A stretch of DNA of 32,537 nucleotides from positions 1 through 32,537 of the forward strand of contig JABFSO010000475.1 of NCBI GenBank assembly GCA_013140555.1, in the 5' to 3' direction. Position 1 is the first letter of the stretch; each line of letters begins with the position of its first letter. This document shows, one piece after another, positions 14,276 to 23,206 of this stretch. Made by a program: the position numbers and the translations under genes. Source of the stretch: Cyclobacteriaceae bacterium (lineage in GTDB: Bacteria > Bacteroidota > Bacteroidia > Cytophagales > Cyclobacteriaceae). Below the pieces are notes generated by a model that worked only from the letters and a program-made list of their open reading frames with translations, did no database searches and was not told the origin of the DNA.

Positions 14276-16609
14276 TCAATTCTCAAGCATGACAAACGCT
14301 CCCCAATAATAAGGATGAGGATATTTTTTTTCCAGCTCCAGCTGTGCTTCTTTAAGCGCTTCGGCTTTACTCATGCCCCCCATCCAATTGGAATAAAACG
14401 AAATCATCAGTTGTTGTGTGGCGATGTCATCTACTTTCCATAAACTCATGATAATGGATTGCACGCCTGCCGTTTGAAAGGCGCGCTGCAAGCCATATAC
14501 ACCTTCACCATTTTGCACTTCACCACGACCTGTTTCGCAGGCGCTCAACACCACCAGATCCGTATTATCTAAATTTAGATTCGATGCTTCATAGGCGGTT
14601 AGTATTCCGTTTTCTTCATCGAGTTGTTCCTGATTTTGTATAAAGTTAGATGCACCTGTCAACAAGAGGCCCGATCGCAACAGTGGATTTTGATCGTCCC
14701 CCGTATTCATTTGACTGTTCTTATTTTTTTCATCTATAAAAAAACCATGCGTGGCAATGTGCAGCAGCCGCGGATGATTTACTTTTTTCAGTTGTGCTTC
14801 GGTTGCCTGTTCAGCCATAAAAGAAGAGGTGTTCAGTTTACCATTCTTTAAAATGGTTTCAACTTTGTTGATCTCTTCTTGTGTACCTGCCAATGGGCTA
14901 ATGCCTGTGCGATCAGTTTCTGCCGCTCGATCCATCGCTTCACCACGTTGGTGCGCAGGTGTTAGATCTTTTCCTTTATTTTGTTTTCCTAAAAAGAAAG
15001 TAGGGAAACCAAATAGCGTGGCTGTAGAAGAGCTCATGCGTTTGATGCGCCTTCCCTTCAGAGCCAGCAAATCTTTGGTGTTGGAAAGGAGCGTTAAATT
15101 TTTATCGGCCACTAAATAATTTCCACCGGGTAGCAGTAGTGTATTTAAATTGATTTGGTTATACACACCATCCAACGACAGATATAATCTTGACTTTCCG
15201 GTTACCGCTGGGGCAATCATAGCCCAAAAGTTTTGATAGGAAATCGTATCCTTCAGCTGGCTCGTAATGGCATTCTTATAGAAACGCAATGCGCGGCCTT
15301 CCAATAATTTTCCATTGGGCAACAGCACCAGCTTGGGCGCAAGTTTGGTTTCGGCTGTAAGAATGAGTGCCGCATAGATAACACTATCGCGCACATAGCG
15401 ATCATAATATCTGAAGCGCACCATTTCAACTGCAGCTTCTTTCGGGCCAAGCGATGCTTGCACTTGTTTCCAGGTTACGCGCTGCGTGCCTTTATCCGCT
15501 GCCACATCTTCGGTGGTAATGTTCATTTCCTTTTCCAACGTATTGATGGAAATTTTTAACGAATCGATCCGCGCCTGTTTGGTTTTTGGGTCGATCCCCG
15601 AAAGGGCATACAGTTTGGATAACTGGTCGCGTTGGTTTGTCCATCGATAATACGTATTTACCATCGAGGTATCTCTGCTGGTCAGAATTCGTTTTTTTAT
15701 TTTGTTGGATGCGTTTAACAATATGGCTTTGGTGGCCAGTTGAATATTATACATATCGCCAACAATAGCAGGATTTGCTTTGGCCCGTTGAATAGCGAAC
15801 GAATGAAAGGTGCGGAAAAAGCCGCTGGTACTGTTCCAGAATTGTGCTTTCTCTTCATCGCTCATGAAGTAAAAATTCTCTTCGGTGTATTGCAATAGAG
15901 ATCGGGTGATAGCCGCCCACTCAGCCTCTGTTTTTTCATATTGGCCGGTGGCCTGATAGTAAGTTGCCCAATGAGATTGCGTGCCTATTTGCAAGATTCG
16001 ATTCTCCTCGTCACCCGATTTTTTGCGAATTATTTTTGATTCTTCCAAATGCGCACCTGCCTTGGCGTAGTCGCCCATACATAATTCGATGCTGGCCAGG
16101 TTTTGGATTAAAGTTGCCAAACTGGTTTGCTCTATTTCTGTCAGGTTGGTTTTGCGATGGTATGCATCGATGCAAAACTGGTATTGCTCTTTTGCTTTTT
16201 CAAATTGGTTGCGGTTCTTGGCAATGATGCCCAGGTAATTGTGCAGGTTGATGGACAGCCAATGTTCGCTTCCTACTTCTGCTTCGGCAATTACTAATAG
16301 TTCATTGATTTCCTTTTCGGCTTCGTCTTTCTTGTCTAAGTTATAATAATTCCAAGCTAAGTTTGTACGTACACGGGCATACGAAAAGTTTTTACCATAC
16401 GTACGTTCTATAAACCTGGTAATGCGCAGCAGCACCTCTTCACAGGCTTGATAACGGCCCAGCTTTGAATAAAAACTCGCCAGCTTTTCACCCGCCTCTA
16501 TGTAATTGGCCGAATTGTTTAGCGAATCGCTCAATGAAACCTCAAATGCTTCTTTGAAAAGTGCTTCGGCTTCTTTGTTTTTATCGCGTTCATTTTTTAC
16601 TTGTGCCAA
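14276..16609 (-). CDS. TPR-CHAT protease-like part of a MORN_2-TPR-CHAT protein
   Basis: The reading frame from a TTG at 16607-16609 gives 777 residues. There is no ATG near its start, and it is in frame with the upstream MORN_2-TPR gene through one TAA at 16646-16648, so it is better read as that protein's C-terminal part (frame 14276-16645). TPRs fill the first ~260 residues and a helical linker follows to ~400. The CHAT caspase-like domain occupies ~550-777: catalytic His621 in LLHIATHGFF and Cys691 in VVLSACETGRGEVQNGEGVY, with the usual GVQSIIMSLWKVDD and final YYWGAFVMLEN. CHAT domains are predicted cysteine peptidases (separase/caspase clan). If translation starts only at the TTG, the product would stay in the cytoplasm. 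Confidence 0.85.
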   Translation of the reverse strand: MAQVKNERDKNKEAEALFKEAFEVSLSDSLNNSANYIEAGEKLASFYSKLGRYQACEEVLLRITRFIERTYGKNFSYARVRTNLAWNYYNLDKKDEAEKEINELLVIAEAEVGSEHWLSINLHNYLGIIAKNRNQFEKAKEQYQFCIDAYHRKTNLTEIEQTSLATLIQNLASIELCMGDYAKAGAHLEESKIIRKKSGDEENRILQIGTQSHWATYYQATGQYEKTEAEWAAITRSLLQYTEENFYFMSDEEKAQFWNSTSGFFRTFHSFAIQRAKANPAIVGDMYNIQLATKAILLNASNKIKKRILTSRDTSMVNTYYRWTNQRDQLSKLYALSGIDPKTKQARIDSLKISINTLEKEMNITTEDVAADKGTQRVTWKQVQASLGPKEAAVEMVRFRYYDRYVRDSVIYAALILTAETKLAPKLVLLPNGKLLEGRALRFYKNAITSQLKDTISYQNFWAMIAPAVTGKSRLYLSLDGVYNQINLNTLLLPGGNYLVADKNLTLLSNTKDLLALKGRRIKRMSSSTATLFGFPTFFLGKQNKGKDLTPAHQRGEAMDRAAETDRTGISPLAGTQEEINKVETILKNGKLNTSSFMAEQATEAQLKKVNHPRLLHIATHGFFIDEKNKNSQMNTGDDQNPLLRSGLLLTGASNFIQNQEQLDEENGILTAYEASNLNLDNTDLVVLSACETGRGEVQNGEGVYGLQRAFQTAGVQSIIMSLWKVDDIATQQLMISFYSNWMGGMSKAEALKEAQLELEKKYPHPYYWGAFVMLEN

Positions 16610-16645
16610 TGCAACCAGATAAGATTCTGCGTTCGACCTTTTGCC

Positions 16646-16648
16646 TTA
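16646..16648 (-). other. in-frame TAA dividing the giant MORN_2-TPR-CHAT frame
   Basis: From the ATG at 20446 to the final stop at 14276 the frame is continuous except for this single TAA, which is followed by GGC. Codons on both sides read ...AIIRATE-stop-GKRSNAESYLVALAQV..., and TPR-like helices resume directly. The other two frames are not open here. Possible causes are a nonsense mutation, programmed readthrough, a sequencing error, or a true gene split. Confidence 0.85.
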
Positions 16649-19600
16649 TTCAGTGGCCCGAATAATAGCAACCGCATCGGAAAGATATTTTTCAGCTTCC
16701 TCCAAGCGATTTCGCTCCTGATAAAATTGGCCTAACGTAAGCAGAAATGTGGCGTACTTAGGGTGATCCGTGCCATATAACTTTCCGGCTACTTCCACTC
16801 CTTTACGTTTATACATTTCGGCATTCTCAAATTCTTTTAAGTCGGCATAGCTATAGCCCAGTAGAGTGAGCAGGTTTGTGTAGGTGAAATTTACTTGCCC
16901 CACATTGGCATCTAAGAAGGCGATTTGTTTTTTAGCCAGCTCCACTGCTTTTTTATAGTCATTTAAGGAATAGTAAGCATTGGCAATTTTATATTCTGTA
17001 TAATGATAATCCGGATCTAAATTGCCGGATACCTTTGCGAATCCTGCCGCCACTTGTGTATACAATTTTATAGCTTCCGAATACACACTGTTGTACGAAT
17101 GAATATCGCCCAACACGGTTAGGCTTAATATGTGCGTAACCGATCCGGCACCAAAATTCCTTTCGGCAACCTGTATTGCTTTTTCAGCATAGATCTTTGC
17201 CTGCTGATAGTCGTTGAGGTATTTGTAACAATCTGCTATTCCGCTTAAGGAATTGCGGCACATGCTGGCAAATCTACTCTCGTGCATGCTAAAAATAGAC
17301 CAGGCATTTTGGTAATGATCTATGGCTTCTTTGTATTGATTTCTGGAATCATACGCATCCGCCAGATAGTATTCCGTATTGGCAAGGTTCGCACTGTCCT
17401 TTAATGCAATCAGTGTTGGCTTTAATTCATTTAGCAAGACTATTGCTTTATCGTGGCTATGAGAAGAAATGTAAAAGCTGGCAAGCTCTATGGTGGCCTC
17501 CTGGTAGCGCGTTGAGTTCGTTCCCGATATTTTTTTTCGTATTTCAATCGCTCTAAGAAAATAGGACTCCGCCTTAGCCGTTTGGCTTGCATCTACCTTT
17601 AACTGAGCAAAGGCCATATTTTGAAGTATCGCAGAATGACTCAACGTATTTTCTTTGCCAGCCTGTATTACGGCCCTTTCCGCCCGCATGGCATAGCTAA
17701 GACCTTCATCATTTTTGTGCTGATCTATGTAATACTCGCCAATTACCTTAAATATTTTTGCTTGGGTAGCGCTATTCATCGCAGGCAACGCCATCAACTT
17801 ATGGATAGACTCCGTGTAACAAGCCTGCGCCACTGAATCTGTTTCTCTGTACGATCGGTAATTATAAAATAATTCGATGAGTTGGTCAGGATATTCCGGC
17901 AAGTCGGTCATTTTGTTTCGTTCGGCAAAGGCTGTGGCTCCTTTATAAAAGGGGATAGATTCAGCCTCCTTATTGAACTCATAGTTGTTCATGTAAGCCA
18001 GGCGTCTATAACAATCAAACGCCAGCGAATGATCGGGTTGATTGGCTGCTATGATATCATCGAGCAAGTCTTTGTATAAGGCATACGACTTCTTATAATC
18101 ATCCGGTCTGTCATAATAATATTCAGCGACTTCGTGGCGCAGGTACCAACCCGCACTTGAGTCGGGGCCATAGAGTGCAGTCGATTTAGCCAACTCGATA
18201 TCAAATAAAGTGGCAGCTTCTTCAACTTTTCCGGCATCATAAAGACAATATGCTTTATTATTCACCGAGCTCCAATAGTTTTTAACCAGGCCATCTCCGG
18301 TTGCTCCTTCTATGGCTTCGTCATAATACGCAAGCGCTTCATCATATTGATGTAGCCCATGATAAGCAGAGGCTACATTATGCACAGCCGTTTTATAACT
18401 ATTAGACTGCGTGCCTTCATACTTCTTACTTTTTTTAAGGTATTGAAGCTGCCATGACAGGGCTTCTTTATAATTGCCCATAGAGGCATACGTTCTACCT
18501 TTTACGGAGATCGGTAATGTTTGATCTTTCCGATCAGAATAATCACGTTTAGTTACCTTCATCATCCAATCGCATGCCTTCAAGGCGAGTTCAAAATCTT
18601 CGCGATCAACTAGATGTTGCACGCTGTCTCGTATATTATCCCGTGTTTCCTGAAACCCGTTGATGTAATATTCCCTACTTCTTACTTTGCCTTTGCTGTT
18701 GTAGTAAACCCATACGCCATTTAGTTTTCCATTCACGAACACGCCTTCACCACTCTTCTGTTGCGAGGCAGAATCGTACTGCACCCATTTGCCATCGGCA
18801 CGACTATTTTTATAACTGCCGGATTCTTTAAGCTTGCCGTCATGATAATATCGATTGGTTGGCCCTTGCAACAGTCCATTTTGATAGACTGATTCAAAAC
18901 CTTTTGTGCCGTTGAGATTGTACTCGATGTATGCGCCATGAAGGGTATCTCGATTATAAAAGATCTGATATTGAAGCTTCTCATTTTCATAATACCATTT
19001 CCACTCCTTGTTTTTTTGGCTGTGCAGGTAGGCGCCCTCATGTTCGCGCACACCACTTTCGTAATAGGAATAGCTCATCCCTTCTGCCTTTCCTTCTTTG
19101 TATTCTTTCCACGACTTTTGTTTACCGTTGGGATAATAGCTAATTACTTCACCGTGCAGCAAACCTGATTGATAGGTTTCTGTATCTTCCAGAACGCCCT
19201 CTAAGGTAAAGTACTTCCATATACCTTCGCGCACACCATTTACATAGGTGCCTTCGGTTTTCGGTTGTCCATTTTCATGGTAATATTTCCACGGTCCATC
19301 TTCCTTGCCAATGATCCAATTGCCTTCCGATTTAATCTTTCCATTTTCATGGTAATTTTTCCAAGGCCCATCTTCGTTGCCCATTATTTTCTTTCCTTCG
19401 CCCTTCTTGTTTCCATTTTCATAATAGCTAATAGAGGCACCATGGATTGTATCTCTTTTATAAAAGTTGTGGTCACTGACATTGCCATTTGCATAGTACA
19501 AGATCCAATCACCTTCGTAATGATTTTCATGAAAAAGACCTTTGCCACTGAGTTTGCCATTATCGTAATAGTATTCCCACGTTCCTTCACCAGCGCCATT

Positions 19601-20446
19601 CACCATCAGGCCAGTCTTTTGCACTTTACCATTGGCGTGAAAGAAGGTCCAGCGTCCATCCATTTCATTCTGTGAATAGCGCCCTGCTCTTTCCACTTTT
19701 CCGTTGCTATGATAGCTCGTCCATTGTCCTTCCTTGGAATCGTTTATAAAGAAAGCTTTTTCTTTTGTCGAGCCATCTTCAAAGTAAGATTCGTAAGCAC
19801 CCATCAATTTTCCTCCTTTGTAGTTTGCCTTGTCTGTCTTTTTTCCATCTTCAGAAAAGTTTTCCCAAAGCCCATCTACTAGATTATTTAGATAGTGTGC
19901 ACGGCTTTTCAGTTTTCCGTTAGGGTAATAACTTTGCATGGGACCATGGAATTGGCCGTCTTTATAATCTAGTTCGATTTGTATGGTTCCATCCGGGTAA
20001 AAGTAAATCCACGTGCCCTGTGCCTTTCCATCTTTGTATTGTCCTTTTATTGTTAAGTTTCCCTCTGGTGAATATTCTATGCTTGGGCCATCTAATAATC
20101 CTTGTTTATTAAACTCCTTTCGGTTCAACTTTCCATTCTCATGATAAAAGTTTGATTCTCCATCCATCACATCCGGAAGGATGGAAAATAAGTATCCATC
20201 CCATTGTTTAATTCCTGTTTTGTAGAAGTCGCGCACTTTGCCCACAGGTTTGCCCGCTTCAAAGCGAATGAGGCGATAATAAATGACCGAATCGATGGTG
20301 TGAACCTGATGCCAGCTACTGTCATACCAGATCGTCCAATGCCCGGTACGCAACCCATTCTCATCCATTACATTGGGGGAAATGGGATATTGTGCCTTTG
20401 CGATAAGAGAGCAAAGGATAAGTAGGGATAAAACAAATAATCTCAT
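16646..20446 (-). CDS. exported MORN_2 (YwqK-type) repeat and TPR protein
   Basis: 1266 residues from the ATG at 20444-20446, chosen because it gives a clean signal peptide (MRLFVLSLLILCSLIAKAQ); the reading frame extends to 20530. Residues ~30-625 carry about 22 MORN_2 repeats of about 23 residues, with the pattern DG.W..YY.NGK....G.Y.NG...G (for example EDGPWKNYHENGKIKSEG). Databases often label such proteins 'YwqK family antitoxin', a name with little functional support. Residues ~640-1266 are TPRs (YHGLHQYDEALAYYDEAIEG, RNQYKEAIDHYQNAWSIF, DLKEFENAEMYKRKGVEVAG). The next in-frame segment is a TPR-CHAT domain, so the intended protein is about 2055 residues. Surface or periplasmic binding scaffold plus protease is the likely design (inference). 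Confidence 0.85.
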   Translation of the reverse strand: MRLFVLSLLILCSLIAKAQYPISPNVMDENGLRTGHWTIWYDSSWHQVHTIDSVIYYRLIRFEAGKPVGKVRDFYKTGIKQWDGYLFSILPDVMDGESNFYHENGKLNRKEFNKQGLLDGPSIEYSPEGNLTIKGQYKDGKAQGTWIYFYPDGTIQIELDYKDGQFHGPMQSYYPNGKLKSRAHYLNNLVDGLWENFSEDGKKTDKANYKGGKLMGAYESYFEDGSTKEKAFFINDSKEGQWTSYHSNGKVERAGRYSQNEMDGRWTFFHANGKVQKTGLMVNGAGEGTWEYYYDNGKLSGKGLFHENHYEGDWILYYANGNVSDHNFYKRDTIHGASISYYENGNKKGEGKKIMGNEDGPWKNYHENGKIKSEGNWIIGKEDGPWKYYHENGQPKTEGTYVNGVREGIWKYFTLEGVLEDTETYQSGLLHGEVISYYPNGKQKSWKEYKEGKAEGMSYSYYESGVREHEGAYLHSQKNKEWKWYYENEKLQYQIFYNRDTLHGAYIEYNLNGTKGFESVYQNGLLQGPTNRYYHDGKLKESGSYKNSRADGKWVQYDSASQQKSGEGVFVNGKLNGVWVYYNSKGKVRSREYYINGFQETRDNIRDSVQHLVDREDFELALKACDWMMKVTKRDYSDRKDQTLPISVKGRTYASMGNYKEALSWQLQYLKKSKKYEGTQSNSYKTAVHNVASAYHGLHQYDEALAYYDEAIEGATGDGLVKNYWSSVNNKAYCLYDAGKVEEAATLFDIELAKSTALYGPDSSAGWYLRHEVAEYYYDRPDDYKKSYALYKDLLDDIIAANQPDHSLAFDCYRRLAYMNNYEFNKEAESIPFYKGATAFAERNKMTDLPEYPDQLIELFYNYRSYRETDSVAQACYTESIHKLMALPAMNSATQAKIFKVIGEYYIDQHKNDEGLSYAMRAERAVIQAGKENTLSHSAILQNMAFAQLKVDASQTAKAESYFLRAIEIRKKISGTNSTRYQEATIELASFYISSHSHDKAIVLLNELKPTLIALKDSANLANTEYYLADAYDSRNQYKEAIDHYQNAWSIFSMHESRFASMCRNSLSGIADCYKYLNDYQQAKIYAEKAIQVAERNFGAGSVTHILSLTVLGDIHSYNSVYSEAIKLYTQVAAGFAKVSGNLDPDYHYTEYKIANAYYSLNDYKKAVELAKKQIAFLDANVGQVNFTYTNLLTLLGYSYADLKEFENAEMYKRKGVEVAGKLYGTDHPKYATFLLTLGQFYQERNRLEEAEKYLSDAVAIIRATE

Positions 20447-20727
20447 ATTGACTGGCAGCCTGAGTTGATTTTGTGTTGGAAATCCGAATATATTATAGAA
20501 TGCCAAGTTTGAAAAAATGAGACAAACCATTGCTACCGTAGAACGGGTATATTTTACTCCGTACTGGCACGGAGAACAACAAGGGAGGAAAAGAGGCTGA
20601 ACACACGACTTTTTGATTGATCAGCTTTCGCTTTACCGGCTGAGTTGAACTGATGACATCAGATTAGAAGCTATTGTTCATATAATTCCGAGTAGTTGCG
20701 GTCCGACACCTCCGACAAAACCTAGCC

Positions 20728-21777
20728 CTATTTTTTTTGTGGACGATAAGCCGATGAATAAACAATCAAAGAATAGCTTGAGTACAAATACTGGGAATCC
20801 TCTTCTTTAATAACGAGGTAGTTAATTGTATTTTCTTTATCCTGAAAGAGGCTAGCGGTAACTTGTTGTTTGTTGAGCTGACTCGTCAAAAAACGATCTG
20901 AAGTAGAGAGCGAATCGTGCGTGTACTTTGCTTTCATGTGCTCTAATATGCCTCGGGTTGTGGAACCAAAAGTAACGTGAATGTATCTCAGCGTATCAGA
21001 AACAAAATAAAGCATAAATGTGTGTTTTTTGGTTTCAACCACTTTTGTAATGGAGTCTACGCAAACAGCATCGTCTACACGCATGTGCATCGTTCGATCA
21101 ATATCAAACTCATCAAATAAAACATGCCCTACCTCTTCCTTCGTTATTCCGAGAAGGCCATTAAATTGATAATATTCGGTTCCTACTCTCCTACTCTCGA
21201 GCTCTGCTTCTATTTTCTCGCGCCTCCAGGGAAATGAATTTTCAATCGTAAGTTCATATTTATTTTCTTTACCTTCGATGTAGCATTTATCAATTGTACA
21301 ATTGAAGATTACCTGAGAAAATTGATGTTGAACCAAAAATGATCCACTAAACCAAGTCGTATCATTGTAATCTCGCCTCCAGGTAAAGTCGCTTATAATT
21401 CGAGCATCATACTTGTGGACTAGCTCACTAATTGTTGCACTGTCCATTTTATCCAAGTAAATCATGCAGAAACGATCGGATACACCTTTAATTTCACATC
21501 GGATATCATTGATATCTTCTGCATCACTACACGCTTCGTCAAATTGATAGTTTATCAAGGTATCGCCTCGTTGCAATCCCAGCATTGGAACATCGACCGG
21601 CCTGAATGTATACCCTGCTTCTAAGAGCGAAGTTTCGGTCACATTAAAATTAACTTCGAAAGGGTCGAATGGCGGTGTTGTGTCCGCTCGGGTAGGCCAA
21701 TAAAAAAGAAACAAGATTGCATTGGACAAAAGAGATACAATCAATACCACTGTTAATACAACCTTTCTCTGATCCAT
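20728..21777 (-). CDS. membrane-anchored protein of unknown function
   Basis: 349 residues with one N-terminal hydrophobic segment (VVLTVVLIVSLLSNAILFLF, 6-25), probably a signal anchor with the rest outside the cytoplasm. Six or more cysteines, including ACSDAEDINDIRC and FNCTIDKCYI, fit disulfide bonding. No family is recognised. The neighbouring intergenic sequences (20531-20727 and 21778-21952) contain no gene; the latter holds a CTGCTGATAGCAG motif shared with the 39-bp repeat. Confidence 0.6.
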   Translation of the reverse strand: MDQRKVVLTVVLIVSLLSNAILFLFYWPTRADTTPPFDPFEVNFNVTETSLLEAGYTFRPVDVPMLGLQRGDTLINYQFDEACSDAEDINDIRCEIKGVSDRFCMIYLDKMDSATISELVHKYDARIISDFTWRRDYNDTTWFSGSFLVQHQFSQVIFNCTIDKCYIEGKENKYELTIENSFPWRREKIEAELESRRVGTEYYQFNGLLGITKEEVGHVLFDEFDIDRTMHMRVDDAVCVDSITKVVETKKHTFMLYFVSDTLRYIHVTFGSTTRGILEHMKAKYTHDSLSTSDRFLTSQLNKQQVTASLFQDKENTINYLVIKEEDSQYLYSSYSLIVYSSAYRPQKK

Positions 21778-21952
21778 AGTTGCCCGTTCGAATTCTCTTC
21801 AATTTCACCCTTCCCTACCAAATTAAAAAGAAAGATGGAGGATTATTTTGGGTGAATGTCACTTATTGACTGCTGATAGCAGTTTGCAGATGTGAGCACT
21901 TCGGCATACGCATCGCTACACGTTAACTAAATGGGTTTACTTGCTTCTGGAT

Positions 21953-21993
21953 TGCGGTATAGTTACGAGGCGGGGATTATGCGGAGAGGAAAT
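21953..21993. repeat. REP-like palindrome, copy 2
   Basis: GCGGTATAGTTACGAGGCGG then GGATTATGCGGAGAGGAAA: the same skeleton as 28271-28310. Like that copy it lies just after a stop codon (21996), so it may act at the 3' end of the transcript. Confidence 0.65.
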
Positions 21994-21995
21994 GG

Positions 21996-22441
21996 TCAAC
22001 CAGATTTTCCTTTAACTTGCTTATAAAATTTGATCCAACGATTAAGCCTCTCTTTGTCAATAACTAAGTCAGCCAAGTCAAACTTAAAGTCTCTTTTCTT
22101 AGTATTGATAATGAGCGTTTCTTCATCTCCATCATCCCAAGCTATAGTCTTGATGTAAAAATTGTTAACCATGTGCCATTCGATTTTATGCTTGTCATTG
22201 ACTTTAATTTGTTTGTCTGTAATAATCAGAGCCGTATCCAGGTAAGCCTTCTTGAGCCACACGAGGGAAACTGCTAGCCAAATACACAAAACAATGATAA
22301 GGACGATGTTGAAAGCGCATTTGTAAAAATAGTTAATACAACTATTGCAATGATCGATAGCACTGAACGAATAATCAGCGATGTTGATTTGTATTCAATC
22401 ACCAGTGCAGAAGGGATACTGAAATCTTGATCGATATTCAT
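21996..22441 (-). pseudogene. small membrane protein (PH-like), frameshifted
   Basis: The ATG at 22439-22441 opens MNIDQDFSIPSALVIEYKST and a first hydrophobic helix (SLIIRSVLSIIAIVVLTIFT), then stops at TAG. The frame continuing from about 22315 reads AFNIVLIIVLCIWLAVSLVW (second helix), followed by ALIITDKQIKVNDKHKIEWH and a beta-rich tail ending KFYKQVKGKSG. The second part alone has only a TTG start inside the second helix, so the two halves most likely formed one ~148-residue protein: two membrane helices plus a PH-like cytoplasmic domain. One indel near 22315 separates them. Family assignment is tentative. Confidence 0.65.
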
Positions 22442-22630
22442 TCTATTATTAAACTTTTCACTTTTCAGATGATATCACCTCACAGAAATCATTTGCTATT
22501 GCCTCCTATTTATTCCTTATCTCCTAAAAAATGTTTTTACATAATACAGGTGATATTCTGCATTTGCCTTTTTTATTAGAAACTTCAATAGCGCGCTGTC
22601 TTGTCAATGAGATGCATCTAAAAGTCTTTG

Positions 22631-22936
22631 TCAATAAGCCGAGTAGGTTGTCCGTATAATATTTAAACGCTTTAATGAAAATACGATGTCGGCAATGTCA
22701 CCTCGTTTCGTTCTCTTATCCGCTTTTATATCCATGGTCAATTCCTTTGCTTCTATACCCTCCTTTTTTCTTGCATCCACGATTACCTTGAGTTCTTTCT
22801 CAAAATCCACTTTGTCAATTTCCTTGTTTTCAAGTATTAATTTTTCTGGACTCACTTGAACTGAAATCACCTTGTTGTCCGAGCAAGCGGTTAGGAGTAA
22901 TAAAATGATTATTGTTAAAATATTTCTTGAAGTCAT
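22631..22936 (-). CDS. ExbD-like lipoprotein
   Basis: 101 residues from the ATG at 22934-22936; a longer frame starts at TTG and is not preferred. MTSRNILTIIILLLLTACSD is a lipoprotein signal with cysteine at the lipobox (LLTAC). The mature region resembles the periplasmic domain of ExbD/TolR: VQVSPEKLILENKEID, then VIVDARKKEG, TMDIKADKRTKRGDIADIVF and LKRLNIIRTTY. Real ExbD proteins are tethered by a transmembrane helix and work with ExbB and TonB. Here a lipid anchor replaces the helix and no ExbB is visible, so it is not a standard energy-transducing component. Confidence 0.6.
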   Translation of the reverse strand: MTSRNILTIIILLLLTACSDNKVISVQVSPEKLILENKEIDKVDFEKELKVIVDARKKEGIEAKELTMDIKADKRTKRGDIADIVFSLKRLNIIRTTYSAY

Positions 22937-22968
22937 TGTTATGTGCAGTGCTAATTGTCCCAATAAGC

Positions 22969-23196
22969 TCAAAGTTCATTAAATTCTTTTCTCTTATTGT
23001 CAAACCATTCTTTCATGGCTTGAGGTGTTTTCATAAGTTCTTGCATTTGGCTCATCGCATCAAGATGAAGCTTGTCGCCTTTTTGAAACATTTCCATTGC
23101 ATGTTTTTTGCTTTGTTCCGCCATTGATTCAAAAGTGTCTGCGTGAAATTCTAAGCCGCACGCACCGCCCAGTTGTTTACATGTCATTGTTTTCAT
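22969..23196 (-). CDS. DUF1059-like small protein
   Basis: 75 residues. KTMTCKQLGGACGLEFHADT (2-21) is the typical opening of DUF1059 proteins, which have conserved cysteines in C-x-x-L-G-G-x-C. After that it is helical (FESMAEQSKKHAMEMFQKGD). The ATG is followed at once by the family N-terminus. It sits 10 bases after the WD40 lipoprotein stop and 33 bases before the ExbD-like lipoprotein start, so the three form a probable operon. Function unknown; members are often found in stress or metal contexts. Confidence 0.8.
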   Translation of the reverse strand: MKTMTCKQLGGACGLEFHADTFESMAEQSKKHAMEMFQKGDKLHLDAMSQMQELMKTPQAMKEWFDNKRKEFNEL

Positions 23197-23206
23197 TTCT
23201 GTCTGT

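Noticed and set aside
14276-20446. Type III-E CRISPR (Craspase) component
   Set aside because: CHAT and TPR are present, but there is no gRAMP or other Cas gene and the protein carries a signal peptide and MORN_2 repeats.
16646-20446. True toxin-antitoxin role implied by the 'YwqK antitoxin' label
   Set aside because: The label reflects MORN_2 repeats only; no toxin partner or regulatory layout is visible.
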